The translations under genes were made by a program, and so were the position numbers. A stretch of DNA of 64,000 nucleotides. Origin: Hofstenia miamia. Its lineage: Eukaryota; Xenacoelomorpha; Acoela. Positions 20,602-33,771 of this stretch are shown in pieces (within the stretch, counting starts at the first letter, position 1; every line of letters begins with the position of its first letter). The notes below the pieces were generated by a model. It ran no database searches. It worked only from the letters and a program-made list of their open reading frames with translations, and had not been told where the DNA came from. The stretch is from positions 627,707-691,706 of the forward strand of contig SCFE01000065.1 in the NCBI GenBank assembly GCA_004352715.1, given 5' to 3'.

Positions 20602-22478
20602 ATCATCTAAGTAAAAACATTATTTGATTTTCAATTTAGCATTTTGCAATAGAGCATTTTCACTGAAATCAATCGCCACATTGGCTTTAAAACTTTCCCA
20701 AACTTTCAATAACAAACATTCCAATTCATGACAATGTTCATTTTATAGCGGATTGTTTTGCAATTGAGTAATTTTCACTCTACGAGTACCTACCCATTTT
20801 CATGGTTTGGTGCATAATACACACTTCTTAAGTATTTTCTTTCACTAGCAGTGCCTTTTGCATCTTTAAGCTCTTTAGATTGTGGGAATCAAGAGTTATA
20901 GAGATTTTATGGCTTGGATGAAATTTGAAATTAAAACTGTGAACTAATTCTTTACTCATCATTCGTTTGTTATAAAAAGCTTTGTCACTGGAATTAATCA
21001 ATTTAGGGACGCCATAGTTCTCTCCCAACTTTGTTTTTAGTGATAATTTCATTGATTATCAAAAATATTTCCCTGATTATTGAGTAGCAGCTGAGTTTCA
21101 ATGTTTTTGGTAACTTTCAAAATGAGAAACTTTCCACTGATGTTTTGTACCATGATTTTGTAAGTGCACATATAACAAGGGGTTATTTTCTTAGTAATGT
21201 ATGTATACAGATCACCTAACATCAATTCTTAGTCCCTGACAATTCTTATTCTCTAATAAGGTTATATATGCATAAAGCTCTATTCATTTTTATATTTTCC
21301 AAGTGTAAGCATCATTTATTTCATGCGTAGATCGATACAATGCCCTATTGTATTTCTTGTTAATAAAAGGAAATTGGATGAAGTCAGTTTATTGAAATTT
21401 TTTCTACCGTTGCACTTCCTTAATTCCATTTAAAAGTAAAGGAAAACAAAATTATTTTTTAAGTGAATTGAAGTTTCGGTTGACCAATTTTTGAACACCT
21501 AGAGACCATTTTAATTCATATTATAGTCCTAAAAACGAAATCAAATAAAAGCAGTTTTTAATAAGGAAACATGTCTGAATTTTTCTTACCTTCAGAAGTC
21601 TAGTTTTTCAACCGGCACTCTAAAAAGGCTTTTGGGGCGAATCAGTGCAGAATTTGCTGTCCTAAGTTATGCTAGATCCCAAGAACGCGAGAACGATTTA
21701 AATGTATATATATAATTCATTATCTTACTCTCATTTTTGGAAACAATCCGTTTATACCTATCAGTTTCACTTAAAATGTACTTAAGGTATTAAGAAATAA
21801 GACAAGTAGAATAACCCTTTCAAAAATTTGTTCAAAAATATGAAACATCTGCAAGTATCATAAATTTCCAAACACAGCACGTCTCTCTATAAAACCCCTG
21901 CAACAATTATGCATAGTAATAGAAGCATAGATATAGGTATAAAAATAAGTACAGTTTGTAATGTGTATTGTCCAATTCTAATTTTATTTAAGTTATTGCT
22001 GTTAGAGTTCAAAAAAATTAATTTTTAACTTAAATTGGGGGGGGGCAGCTGCTCCTTTTGCCCTCTACTTCTCGCGTCCTTGGTAGAACCAAGCATATAT
22101 AATGAATTCACAATGATTAACGAAATATTGAAAATCTTTATGAAAAATGTCTCAATTTTGTTAAAACTATTTTACCTCAAAATCTGAATATTCAAAATGT
22201 ATGTTCACTGTTTAATGGTCTCTTTACTTTGTACGGATTTAGAGTTCAAGTTTTTTGAAGTTTTCTTCTTAATATTGTTTTTCAGAATTTGCGAAACATT
22301 TTTTATTGCACAAAGATCCAGTGAGTTGTGCAGCCATTCAAAACTTGTAAATTTAAATTTTGTGGGATGGATTGTTATGTGTGGAGGCCCCGAATTTAAG
22401 TGTTGGAAGGTCGATTCTACTGTAAGTCAGCCATTGTAAAAAATATTCATTCAGTAAAAACACTAGCAGGTACATATA

Positions 22479-22760
22479 CAGGGCCGTGGCTAGGAGAGGG
22501 GGCCATCGCCCTCTGTTGGGCCACTGGACCTCTTTCCTTTTGCCATCATGAATACAAAACTCCATAGGATTAATTATAATATTCTGTACCTAAATTAGAG
22601 TGAATATATTTTAATTGAAATATATAAAATACGAATGCCCTTCTATTTACAAATTCAATGAAGAAGTGTGAAAGTACTTCATATGAGTAAAACTATGATT
22701 GATTTATTCAACTTTGCGGGGCCATGGCCCCTTAAATTTCAAATGCACGCCATGAGCATA
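22479..22760. mobile_element. hAT-type miniature element, family B, copy B2
   Basis: It begins CAGGGCCGTGGCTAGG and ends in a decayed GCACGCCATGAGCATA. Exact 8-bp duplications TACATATA flank it (22471-22478, 22761-22768). Its sequence follows B1 closely throughout. It lies in GPCR intron 1. Confidence 0.88.
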
Positions 22761-24159
22761 TACATATACTTTCAATTACGTTGATAATCTTATTGAATTT
22801 GCTGTTAGTAGAAATGTTGTTTCTATACAATAATTTTCGCATTTGAAACATCAGAGGTAAATGGAGTATTCGCTGTTCTAGTGTTGATAGTTTCGTAAAC
22901 ATCTGAGTACCTGAAATGAAAGATAAAACCGAGTACAGTGCATTTTATATCCAATCGATAATCAATATGTTGAAAATAATTGTTATTCCCATGAGTTGCA
23001 AAACAAATCGCATATTAAACTTTGAGTGGGGAACGAAGGCTTTTTCTGAGAGATGAATTATTGATTAATGACTGACCTTCATCTGATTTAATTATTAGTG
23101 CAGTTTTATTAGTTCACCATCTCTTACATCGTTTCCCTCCATTCAATATCTTTCTTCCAATTTAATTTATATCTCTCATTCATTTGCCGCTTTTCGTTTT
23201 ACGAATCGTCAGTACAAACCAATATTTTATTACTACTATACATTTGTAATTGTTTCCACAAAGCATTTATTGCTCAAATAGGGTTGTTTAACGGGATCTG
23301 CGAGGGCGGAAAGCTTTGCCACAGAAATGGACATGGGACGAAAATTTATGTCCAAGCCCGGCCCAATTTAATTAACTCTAACCTTTTTTTGGCACTTTTT
23401 TATACTTATCAAAAAATTTCAGGCCTATTTTTATATTATTTGTCTTCACTTTGTGGATTTACTCCACCAAAATTTGGTATGATGGATACTTCTGGTAAAA
23501 TCCAAATACTGAAATTGAATATTCTAAATTGAAATTTATCAAAGTATATGATGCTATTAAAATGATAATTTGCTTTAAAATTTTACATTTTATTTCTTTA
23601 CAAACATATAATTTAAAAATACAATTTACTATTCCTTGTCTTCATCAATAAGTATTTTGAAATTTGATTTTATTCCCATCATAGCCAAAGTCAATTCGCA
23701 GCTAAAACGCATGCCCTTTATATTTTTATTAGTCAGATTGTAAGCCTGCACGCCATCTATCAACCTATTGGTAATGAATAACAAGCCTTGTTATAATATC
23801 GGATATAGGGGAATATTCAGTTTTTAGTGTCCAATTTTCTTTGTTTCGTAATATGCAGGGAGTTTGCCAAAACTATAATGATCATCAAGATGCCATGTAT
23901 TTTGTTTTTAATGTTTTGTAAATTCGAAGTAAACTAATTAGAGTCGATCAATTTAGAAAACAATTGCGACGCTTAGTAATAATTTGGTTTTATAGCGTTT
24001 GCAGTTTTAATGAATTCAAAATATATTAAGACAACATTAAACGGAAAAGGAAATGAAAGAGGATGTTAAGAATTTATATAAGTTAAAACTTTTAAATTGG
24101 CATATGCAAAAATTTTCAAATAAGCTAAAATGATGTAAATTGCAAACTTTAATGTTGAG

Positions 24160-24240
24160 AACAGGGGCATGCGCAGGATTTTTTGATGGGGAGCATCTCA
24201 GTAGTGATGAAGCATCCAAAAGCGGGGCAAAGCCCCGTGA
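24160..24240 (+). repeat. Possible end of another transposon family
   Basis: CAGGGGCATGCGCAGGATTT, followed by a GC palindrome GCGGGGCAAAGCCCCG, resembles the end of a miniature hAT-type element. A related CAGGATTTTTTTTGATGGGG is near 59359. The opposite end and target duplication were not found. Confidence 0.3.
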
Positions 24241-25461
24241 AATTTTTCAAAAAAATATTGAAAAATTGTCCCTAGAAATGCATTTTACTGTCGTATTCTT
24301 AAATTTTTTAAATTTTTTGCTGAAAGTTTTTTGATTTAACCAAAGTACAATAATGCTGAAAATCTGACGGTGGTATTTTCCCCATGTCCTCCATTGCGTA
24401 CAAATTAATGAATTAATTTAGGATGGAGTGTTCTGATGTGTAAATGCAAGATGCATATTTTTTTCTCTGTCCGTAATGTTTACATATGAGTGGATGCCTT
24501 TTAAGACTAATGAAAACGTCCAACCGCCTGTTCTAGGCCAATATCAATGGATTTCGGCCCGGAAATATGATCGTATATTTTAATTAAACGCCTTCCTATT
24601 AAAACTTCAATATATATAATTACCGTTAAAAAGTACTCGAGAAGCACACATACTTCCAATCCTCTATGAATAATAAATACTACATTAAAAATCCAAAAAA
24701 CTCAAAAATATTATTTCAAATTTTATATTCAGTTCTATTAATTTTTATTAGAGGGTCAAATTATATTAATTTGTTTGGGCCTTATCTGGCCCATTTACAA
24801 CTCTATTCAAGACACTCACACTGATAATATGCAGTAAGGCTTTGATGAGATTTATACGATAGCAATTTTGAAATATTTTTCAAATTTCACGATATTTTGA
24901 GTACGTATGTGAATTCCCTGAATGTCCCCAAGTAGAGGAAATAAGGTAGGTTGTATTGTTTATTAACTTTGTAATAGATATGATTTTGTGTTCCCCAGCT
25001 GCTTTTTTAGATAAATCCAAATGTGTGATAATTAGTCTCATTTTGTTTTAGGGAAATGACGATTGCCAGAGAACTGTGGGGTCTCTGGTGAATTCCAACT
25101 TTCAGAATACTTTCAAACGACTTTTCAATTAAAATGCTTCGTTTCTTCCCATTTGTTCTGCATTCCAAATAGACATTAGTGGAGATTTAGATTCCGACTT
25201 TTCTTTTTCAAACGGATCTCAAATGAGATTTTGATGGCAATTTGCATAAATGTAGTAAAAGAGAATTCCTAAGAAATTGTCATTAAGTTATTATTATAAT
25301 TATATAAAATTCATTTTTGTTATTGAAGGCAATAACGAGATGAATGATATAAATTTATCAGTATTTTGCTGGTTTAATAATTACAATTGGCATATCAAGT
25401 ACTTCAAAATAGAGATGAGTGCAGTATATCGCCATAGCTATTTACACAATTACGGTGGTTA

Positions 25462-26084
25462 CAGACTTGTCAACGAGCCGAGCCGAGCCGAGCNNNNNNN
25501 NNNNNNNNNNNNNNNNNNNNNNNNNNNNNNNNNNNNNNNNNNNNNNNNNNNNNNNNNNNNNNNNNNNNNNNNNNNNNNNNNNNNNNNNNNNNNNNNNNNN
25601 NNNNNNNNNNNNNNNNNNNNNNNNNNNNNNNNNNNNNNNNNNNNNNNNNNNNNNNNNNNNNNNNNNNNNNNNNNNNNNNNNNNNNNNNNNNNNNNNNNNN
25701 NNNNNNNNNNNNNNNNNNNNNNNNNNNNNNNNNNNNNNNNNNNNNNNNNNNNNNNNNNNNNNNNNNNNNNNNNNNNNNNNNNNNNNNNNNNNNNNNNNNN
25801 NNNNNNNNNNNNNNNNNNNNNNNNNNNNNNNTATTTTAGGCAAAGCAAGTTTATAGTTCTGCTTGTTAATTTGATTATGGAGATTTTTCTTATTTTTTGC
25901 AGTCAGTATGCCTTTCCTATAATCTTATTTAAGAAACGTTTATTAAATAATACGAAGAGCTATGTAAAAAATTCTTTGAGCACAATATTTTTAAAAAAAA
26001 TACCGAGCTAAAACGAGCCTTATTCAAAGATTTTATATGGCGAGCCGAGCCGAGCTTGGAAATGTCGGCTCGTTGACAAGTCTG
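25462..26084 (-). mobile_element. hAT-type miniature element, family A, copy A2 (contains gap)
   Basis: It begins CAGACTTGTCAACGAGCCG and ends TTGACAAGTCTG, with exact duplications GGTGGTTA (25454-25461, 26085-26092). The centre is in opposite orientation to A1. A 338-base N run (25494-25831) replaces the part that begins as GAGCC pentanucleotides. It lies in GPCR intron 1. Confidence 0.9.
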
Positions 26085-26642
26085 GGTGGTTAACGGTAGA
26101 ATTAAAACAACTTGCGGTGGCTTAAAAGTTATACTGAAAAAGTGTTTTGTGTTAATATTTAAAATCTCTATGTATTGCACAAAAAACTGTTTTTGTAGCA
26201 AAACTAAGATATTTTACATACAAAATAATAAATGTAATTTTTATAAAATTATTTATAAAATTAAACGAAATCAAAGAAAACCTAAAAATTAGTTTTTTAA
26301 GCTTTTCTACGAATGATTCATATCCCCCAAAAAATTCAGAAACATCTAACTTTTCTTATGAAGATAAAAATCGCAATTGTTGCGGTATACTGTGGTAAAA
26401 TTTCATTTATTGCGGTTTTTTGCGGTAAAAAAACCGGCAATGCGATGGGTAGCGGTTAAATTTTTTTCTCTGTGATGAAAGCAATATTACAAAACTTGCT
26501 TGATTTTGCATTTTGTAACAAAGATTAAAATTGTCATCTTATAAACATTATAAACACATTTTTGATAACAAACGAAAGACAAATAGAGGTTCATAAAATA
26601 TATTTGAAATATAATTGTCTCAGCTTTAACCTGGTGACAAAG

Positions 26643-26995
26643 TTATTTGACAAGTTGCAAAGTGTGATACGCAGATAAACGACTTGAAACTGAAGCCATT
26701 AAACGGACTCTAACTTCGTGAGTCACTTGGTGTTGCGATTCAAGGATGTAACTCTTTAATTCATTCAGATTTATGGGATTTTTTCTCGAAAAAAATTCTT
26801 CAGAATCTACCACAAGTTCTCTATGGGTACTAGATTTGGCGAATTCGGTGGCCATTTCATAACTTCAATATTATAATTGGTAAAGAATTCATTTGTCGAT
26901 TTTGAGGTATGAGAGGCTGCTCCATCTTGTTGTAATTCCATGAATCGGGATATAAGCAGGTCGCCTATGGTACAAATTCCTCGAGTATTTGTCAA
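26643..26995 (-). pseudogene. Tc1-type transposase, C-terminal fragment, frameshifted
   Basis: One minus-strand frame encodes QQDGAASHTSKSTNEFF, then EVMKWPPNSPNLVPIENLW. These are the second Asp and the final Glu of a DDE transposase with exactly 34 residues between them, the DD34E spacing of Tc1 elements. Around 26830 the reading shifts to another frame that carries the usual C-terminal helices (NELKSYILESQHQVTHEV, then a Ser/Arg-rich end). The N-terminal DNA-binding half and first Asp are absent and no inverted ends were seen, so this is a dead fragment inside intron 1 of the GPCR gene. Confidence 0.8.
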
Positions 26996-27183
26996 TATTT
27001 TGACCTATTAATTGTACAAGTGCCATCTAGTAACTTTATATAAAATCCTTCAAATTTGGAAAAGCGGCCACTTTTTTACTTGAGCTTTAGTTGGTGCAAA
27101 ATAATTTGTTGGCCTTTATTGTATTTTTTTGCATTAAGATACTTTACATGCGAAACCTCTGCGTATATGCACATATAGACATG

Positions 27184-27504
27184 ATATATATGAATCACCG
27201 GGCCTCTAGTATTCAGTAAACTGATGCGTTAACTTTTAGTTGGTCATCGGATCGGTTCTGAAAATGTGACCGAAGATCGCTTTGCTACAGGTAGGGAAAC
27301 CAAAATTATTACGACAAGTCCATTGTGAATTTTTTATGGGTTATTTCGAAGTCTTTTATTTAAAACTGCTTCATGGCAGATTTAAAAATGCATATTTTCT
27401 GTTATTTTATCGAACATGGGATCAAATTTTCAACTGCTTGATGTATCCGTAAAAAGTTTTTGATAGTTATAATTTCCAGATCTAAAAGTCGAAACTGTAA
27501 CCCA
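27184..27504 (+). repeat. First copy of a 321-bp duplication
   Basis: It recurs at 28092-28412 (offset 908), with two differences seen: AGATCGCTTTG against AGATCACTTTG, and TTTAAAAATG against TTTAAGAATG. The second copy lies between an N (28091) and a 108-base gap, so allelic or contig-overlap duplication is likely. Confidence 0.8.
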
Positions 27505-28091
27505 ATTACACACTGAGAGTAATTATTTTTGATTAACGAAGACTCCATAATGAACTAAAAGTCCATCCTTTGGAATCGTTATAAAATTGTGGTTGTTTAC
27601 ATAATTATTATTTGTTGTTATTTTCTACTGTTATTCGGTTTAGAAAATAATTAATTATTAAAAAGCGAATGAAAATTTGGTGTAATTGAATGTATTTACA
27701 TTAGTGACTCATTGTGCACACTCTCCAGCTGATAAAACACTCAAACCGATCTCCTGCCGTTTTGTTCTTCAGGTCATAATCGAAATTTCTTTCACCCCAA
27801 AGGAATGCGAGGATTGTAAAATTTTTATAAACACTTGTCGTCCCTTCCATCAATTTCATATTTATTGTCTTTAGCAGTGGTGTAAATCAAACGTTTTCGT
27901 CTCGTTGACCGCAACATTTGACGTTTTACAAACATTTATCCAATTGTTTTTATTGCATTGACACTCGATTCAATTTTATTGACTAAATATTTAAAGTTTT
28001 ATCAGAACTTTGGCAAGTTTGTAAAGTCCACTTTCTACACGAAGTATTATAAAATATGTTTTTAACCCTTTCAAGTCTGAACCTAGGTAAN

Positions 28092-28412
28092 ATATATATG
28101 AATCACCGGGCCTCTAGTATTCAGTAAACTGATGCGTTAACTTTTAGTTGGTCATCGGATCGGTTCTGAAAATGTGACCGAAGATCACTTTGCTACAGGT
28201 AGGGAAACCAAAATTATTACGACAAGTCCATTGTGAATTTTTTATGGGTTATTTCGAAGTCTTTTATTTAAAACTGCTTCATGGCAGATTTAAGAATGCA
28301 TATTTTCTGTTATTTTATCGAACATGGGATCAAATTTTCAACTGCTTGATGTATCCGTAAAAAGTTTTTGATAGTTATAATTTCCAGATCTAAAAGTCGA
28401 AACTGTAACCCA
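28092..28412 (+). repeat. Second, gap-bounded copy of the 27184-27504 block
   Basis: It begins directly after the N at 28091 and ends at the gap 28413-28520. It is nearly identical to the first copy. Confidence 0.8.
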
Positions 28413-28679
28413 NNNNNNNNNNNNNNNNNNNNNNNNNNNNNNNNNNNNNNNNNNNNNNNNNNNNNNNNNNNNNNNNNNNNNNNNNNNNNNNNNNNNNNNN
28501 NNNNNNNNNNNNNNNNNNNNCCCCCCTACTTGAAAAATGCTTAGCAACCAATATGTTTTTGCTTGGTTACGTGCCTATATTTTCATTATAAAATAATAAT
28601 TTGACCATAGAAAGCGAATGAACTCATTCAGTAAGCATTACAGAAAGGAAGTTACAAAGGGATTATTTGGGATAGCAGC

Positions 28680-30470
28680 TGACATTTCAACCAGACGATG
28701 TAAGAATTTTTCAGTTTTTGGCCGTTTTCTCAAAACTAATTTTTTCCACTAACCCATGTTTTTTGGTGCATGATTACTAAAAAACTAATACAGATATCAT
28801 GTTGAAATTTGGTGTATGCATTAAGCATGTATTTGTGCAGGTCCTGTACCAAAATAGAGTGGTTTCACTGAATACTTAAAGTTTTATGAAGTTCATGCAT
28901 ACATAATGAGGTTGTAATTTTGAATTCGATCTGACTTCAAAAGTCAAAATTTTATAAAAAATACAATTATCATAGCAGACCACTGATTTTGGTACATGCC
29001 CTAGAGCAGCTCATAAGCTATCAGCATGCAAAATTTCATTACAATTGCTTAATATTTGTGGGTACAAGCTTGTACCAAAGTTATGTACCATTTCGGGAAC
29101 CGTTCGGCCATCTTTGATGACCTAATTTGCATAATTTATGCAAAAAAATTGCAAAAATTTTTTTAGTCTATCAGGATGCTATATGCCAAGTTACAATAGA
29201 ATTGGTTGAAAAATAATGATTTTAGCCCCTTTACCACTAATTCTACCTTAAGTGATGAATTTCAAAAATGGTAATTGTAATAGAAATTGTAAATTATAAA
29301 ATAATTTTATCAAGTTTATATTGCTTCTACAAAACTAAGGTATTGTTTAAAACAGCACACGCAAGATGTGCGAGGTTTTAATTCCTACACCCGCTTGTTT
29401 AGGACTCATAAAACCCTGAGTAAACCTTACATTTTGACAGATGATGGCCTTAAACAAGCCTGAACGCAATTAGCATTTTGTTTAATCAATTGTCCATGGG
29501 GCAGAATTCAACAGAGAATTATTACTGCAGTTAAGATAAATCATTGTTGTTTATCTTCAACAGAAAGTAAAAAGCATTTCTTCCAGCATGATTTTAATGA
29601 AAATTAGTACTGGAGATTAGGCTCATAAGTAATGAGCTTCAAACTTAAATCCAAAGAATCGAATAACATTAACATTTATAATCGCGTCCTATCAAATAAT
29701 AATAATTTTAAATTTATTGCAGACATTGTATTAGTGAAATCATCAAGAATATTTCATAGGTATTTGATAATTCACTTTTGTCTTAATATTGATATTTGCC
29801 GACTCTTGTGCTATGGTGCATGACTACAAAATCTAACTACATTTCACCGCGCAAGTATATGTAACACCAAGTGCAGGTGAGTCCACACAAACACTCACAC
29901 ACCTGTTTTAAACAATGCCTACGTCACTTATCCTCGCTTACACTTTGCACTTTTTAAATACAAATTTCATTGAGCGTTTATCAAAACCTTAAGTTTAAAG
30001 TGCTCAAAAAATGTAAACATCAACTACTAAATTTGTATATGAATTTTTTAACGACCGCTATTAATGATGCTGGTGTAGACATGTTTATTTTTATGTAATT
30101 ACAAGTAGTGAATACTTATCAAGCCGGACACTTGTCATCAGAAACTTAAGTCGAATCGCATATACATATAAAATTTCCTGGCTACACCATAATTGCAAAC
30201 ATATTTATGGCCACCCAATAAAATTCCTTAAAAATGCAATGATCTGTACAAAAATGTATAGTCTTTATATGGAATATTTATATAACATGAGTAGCTTACA
30301 ATATAACTTGGTATGAATCAAAGAGTTTAATCATTGCTTCAATTGCATATAATTTTGAGTTTTGATAAACTTAATTATGTGCATCACTGAAGCAACCAAT
30401 TAACGATTTTTGGAAACCTAATAATCTCTATCGAAATATGGTAAATAAAAAACTAGTATTTGAATTAAAA
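28680..30470. other. No gene recognised
   Basis: Sequence from 28.7 to 29.3 kb is less AT-rich than its surroundings and could be an old dispersed element, but has no open frame or defined ends. The rest is ordinary AT-rich intronic or intergenic DNA. Confidence 0.4.
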
Positions 30471-30474
30471 TTTT

Positions 30475-30860
30475 TTATTACAGAATCATATCACATCCAA
30501 TTTTGTGATCAGCTTAATGTGCTTGTTCTTTTTTGTTAGGCCTACGAGAGAACTACACTTCATGTTTGTGATTACGGGATGAATCCAATCATCGTGAAAA
30601 GTAAAAAATAATGAATGTTTCAACGCGGTNNNNNNNNNNNNNNNNNNNNNNNNNNNNNNNNNNNNNNNNNNNNNNNNNNNNNNTTATTACAGAATCATAT
30701 CACATCCAATTTTGTGATCAGCTTAATGTGCTTGTTCTTTTTATTATTAGGCCTCCGAGAGAACTACAAATCATGTTTGTGATTAAGGGATTTACATAAT
30801 AAATAATGGATGAATCCAATCATCGTGAAAAGTAAAAAATCATGAATGTTTCAACGCGGT
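30475..30860 (+). repeat. Duplicated segment around a 54-base gap
   Basis: TTATTACAGAATCATATCAC and the following roughly 150 bases occur before (from 30476) and after (from 30684) the gap 30630-30683, with small indels. The boundary at the gap suggests misjoined overlapping contigs or alleles. Confidence 0.75.
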
Positions 30861-31236
30861 TTCTTAAAACTCCTTGTACACTTGTAGGAAGATATGTAAA
30901 ATCATGAAATAATATGAAATGTAGATTTACGCTGTACCGTTAGTTGAACTGTAATATTAGTTGGCTTTCTCAATATTACTTCCCCTGCGGATGCGGTGCT
31001 TTGAGTCTTGGGGATTAGTGTATTTGTGTTTTATTAATTTTCTCTGACGTACGTATTGTTGCACATTCTATTGGAATAAATGTCGTAAGCATTAAGTCCA
31101 TTATTTATCACTGTCAGGTGCTACTGAGATTAACTACCCAATTGTTTCAATTTCGGACCATACAAAAAATACCTTTTCCCTTGTAGCAAGTTTCAAACAT
31201 TTCATTTAACTGCCGCTACATTAGACAAACAATCTC

Positions 31237-31705
31237 ATATATATATATATATNNNNNNNNNNNNNNNNNNNNNNNNNNNNNNNNNNNNNNNNNNNNNNNN
31301 NNNNNNNNNNNNNNNNNNNNNNNNNNNNNNNNNNNNNNNNNNNNNNNNNNNNNNNNNNNNNNNNNNNNNNNNNNNNNNNNNNNNNNNNNNNNNNNNNNNN
31401 NNNNNNNNNNNNNNNNNNNNNNNNNNNNNNNNNNNNNNNNNNNNNNNNNNNNNNNNNNNNNNNNNNNNNNNNNNNNNNNNNNNNNNNNNNNNNNNNNNNN
31501 NNNNNNNNNNNNNNNNNNNNNNNNNNNNNNNNNNNNNNNNNNNNNNNNNNNNNNNNNNNNNNNNNNNNNNNNNNNNNNNNNNNNNNNNNNNNNNNNNNNN
31601 NNNNNNNNNNNNNNNNNNNNNNNNNNNNNNNNNNNNNNNNNNNNNNNNNNNNNNNNNNNNNNNNNNNNNNNNNNNNNNNTATATATATATATATATATAT
31701 ATATA
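31237..31705. repeat. (TA)n microsatellite spanning a 427-base gap
   Basis: TA runs border both sides of the N block 31253-31679, so the gap is probably microsatellite that failed to assemble. Confidence 0.85.
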
Positions 31706-33715
31706 ATGAGGCATGCAACTATTCATCTGTGTTTCTTAAGGTTTCTGATTTTGTTGACTAAATTCCTGAATGTTTAGATGAGTCTGTTTAACCCGGGATG
31801 GGAATACTTTAAACAAGTCTTTTTCAGAAACTGTTTCTTGGATTTTTTAATATTGGAAAAAGAATTAAGCAAATGATATGTAGAAACAGTCGCGATTAAA
31901 AATGTGAATGAGTTTTTGGCTTAGGTTTATCATTCGATTCTTAAGTAATTGTCGATATTGCTATTCCCTCAAAATTCAGGCCGACTGGGAAAAAATCTCC
32001 TGAGAAACTGTGTTAAGCATGTTTATGAATTTTATGAACTACTTAATTTCTGTACGTCTTTATTTATTATAATTTATTTTCATATTTTCTTGCTTTAAAT
32101 TTGCATTGACTTTGTTTATTGAACAATTTATCAGAAACTAAAATGTATTATGATCTAACAACTTTTAGTTGAAGTGTTTGTTAAAACTTTTCAAAAACTA
32201 ATCCAGATTAAGTGAATTTTTTTTGCTTTCGTAATTGAATTATTTAAGCAATAAAAGTATTCGTAAAATCTAATATAGAATTTCAAGAATTCGAAATGAG
32301 ATCCTATCTCATTCGTACACAACGTTATGTCATGACATTTATTTAAAAATGGATGATTTGCCTTAACTAATCGCAAATGCGTCACACCAAGTTATATATA
32401 ACCCTTTTAGGAGTGCACAACTCATCTGGAACACATTATCGCATGATTTCTTTTATTATTATATGTTCTTAAAATTATAACCGTGATTTTTTAAAATTCA
32501 TTTTTACCGGTTTGTAATCCGTAGTGAATAGAAAGGATACGTAATTCTATCCATGACGTAAACGAATAAATATTTAATGGGTGGTCAATAGCTCATTTAA
32601 TTTGCATAACTGTTTCCGAATTCGACGAATTATTTTATGCAATGAAAATCTTTGACCGTCACTCTACGGGAAATAGAGTTGACATAAATTCCAATTTTTC
32701 ATCTTCATTTTATATCCACATACTATTGATGTGCGAGTACGGGTACAGCACGCGGTACCCGATTTTGCCCGATCCAACGCGCGGGTTAGCATAATTATTA
32801 TCAGGTACGGAGTACACTATTCATTACACATTATAAGCATTTTAGATAAGATTTTTTTAAAAATAAATTTTATTAATAAAAAGGTGGAGAAATTGATATA
32901 GATATAATTAATAGGAATTGTTTATTAGCAGCAAAGAAAATTTAGTCTCGGGTATAGGTGGGTACGGGTAATAAACTGTTTTTTCATATCAATACCACAT
33001 ACACTTTTAATTATGTCTGATTAGTAAAGATATTACAAAATTGGGAATTACTTTCTGAAAGAAATATACTTAATAGATAGAGTGTGTTTAAAATATACCT
33101 ATTTTATTATTTCAAATTTATATTGAACGTATTACTTGTAGTCAAAACTCTTTCACTGACCTAGAAATGTATGCCTAAAAAATCAACTCACGTTCATCAT
33201 GGCAAGTCCCAAGGAATGTTATCATTTGTAGCTCGAAATTTCTTTTATAACTTTAGTTTCTTCCAATAAAGTAAAGTTTAAATGAAATGAAGCTAATTAT
33301 GCGAAATACCTTTCAATTAAAGTTTGTTTTGCACGAACGATTTCAATTAACACTTTAATGCGTTTAATTAGTTTTCACACAAGAATGCTTTGGTTTCCTA
33401 ATTAGATTATTTTCATAATGAATCATTTGAAATATATATATTTAGCCAATAAATGGCTTCTTCAAGATTTCAAAAATCAATTAAAATCGTTTAACTTTTT
33501 AAGTCATTTTACTTATGTTTTTATACGAAGAACCAATCCATCAAAGTTGAATTATAGTACTTTACATTTTTGTGTATATTTTACATAAGAAAATTTGCTT
33601 CACTATGCGTTGATAGGATTGTATGCTCATAGCGCAAGCATACAACTAGTTCATCCAAAAAATATTTCTACAAAGATTGCAAAAAGCGTTTTTATATTTA
33701 AAAAATGCAAGTTTT

Positions 33716-33717
<2 letters not shown>
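31706..33717. other. No gene recognised; one GC-rich repeat-like patch
   Basis: It is AT-rich and without credible exons. Between about 32725 and 32985 there are short motifs such as GAGTACGGGTACAGC, GCGCGGGTTAG and GGTGGGTACGGGTA. They resemble the arms of a degenerate miniature transposon, but no target duplication was found. It lies in GPCR intron 1. Confidence 0.4.

Positions 33718-33766
<49 letters not shown>
33718..33766. repeat. (TA)n microsatellite
   Basis: A run of about 45 bases of TA forming the left border of the GGCGCTTTG element. Confidence 0.9.

Positions 33767-33771
<5 letters not shown>

Noticed and set aside
21590-21661. Minus-strand segment bounded by AG and a strong GTAAGA donor
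   Set aside because: All three frames contain a stop within the 72 bases, so it cannot be an internal coding exon; no evidence for a terminal exon either.
27773-27815. 43-base segment after a strong pyrimidine-rich acceptor, reading VIIEISFTPKECED
   Set aside because: It looks slightly like an ASH/MSP-type strand, but it is far too short to assign, and the donor is weak.
28680-29300. Less AT-rich block suspected to be a gene
   Set aside because: No open frame of useful length and no splice pattern; more likely an old non-coding repeat.
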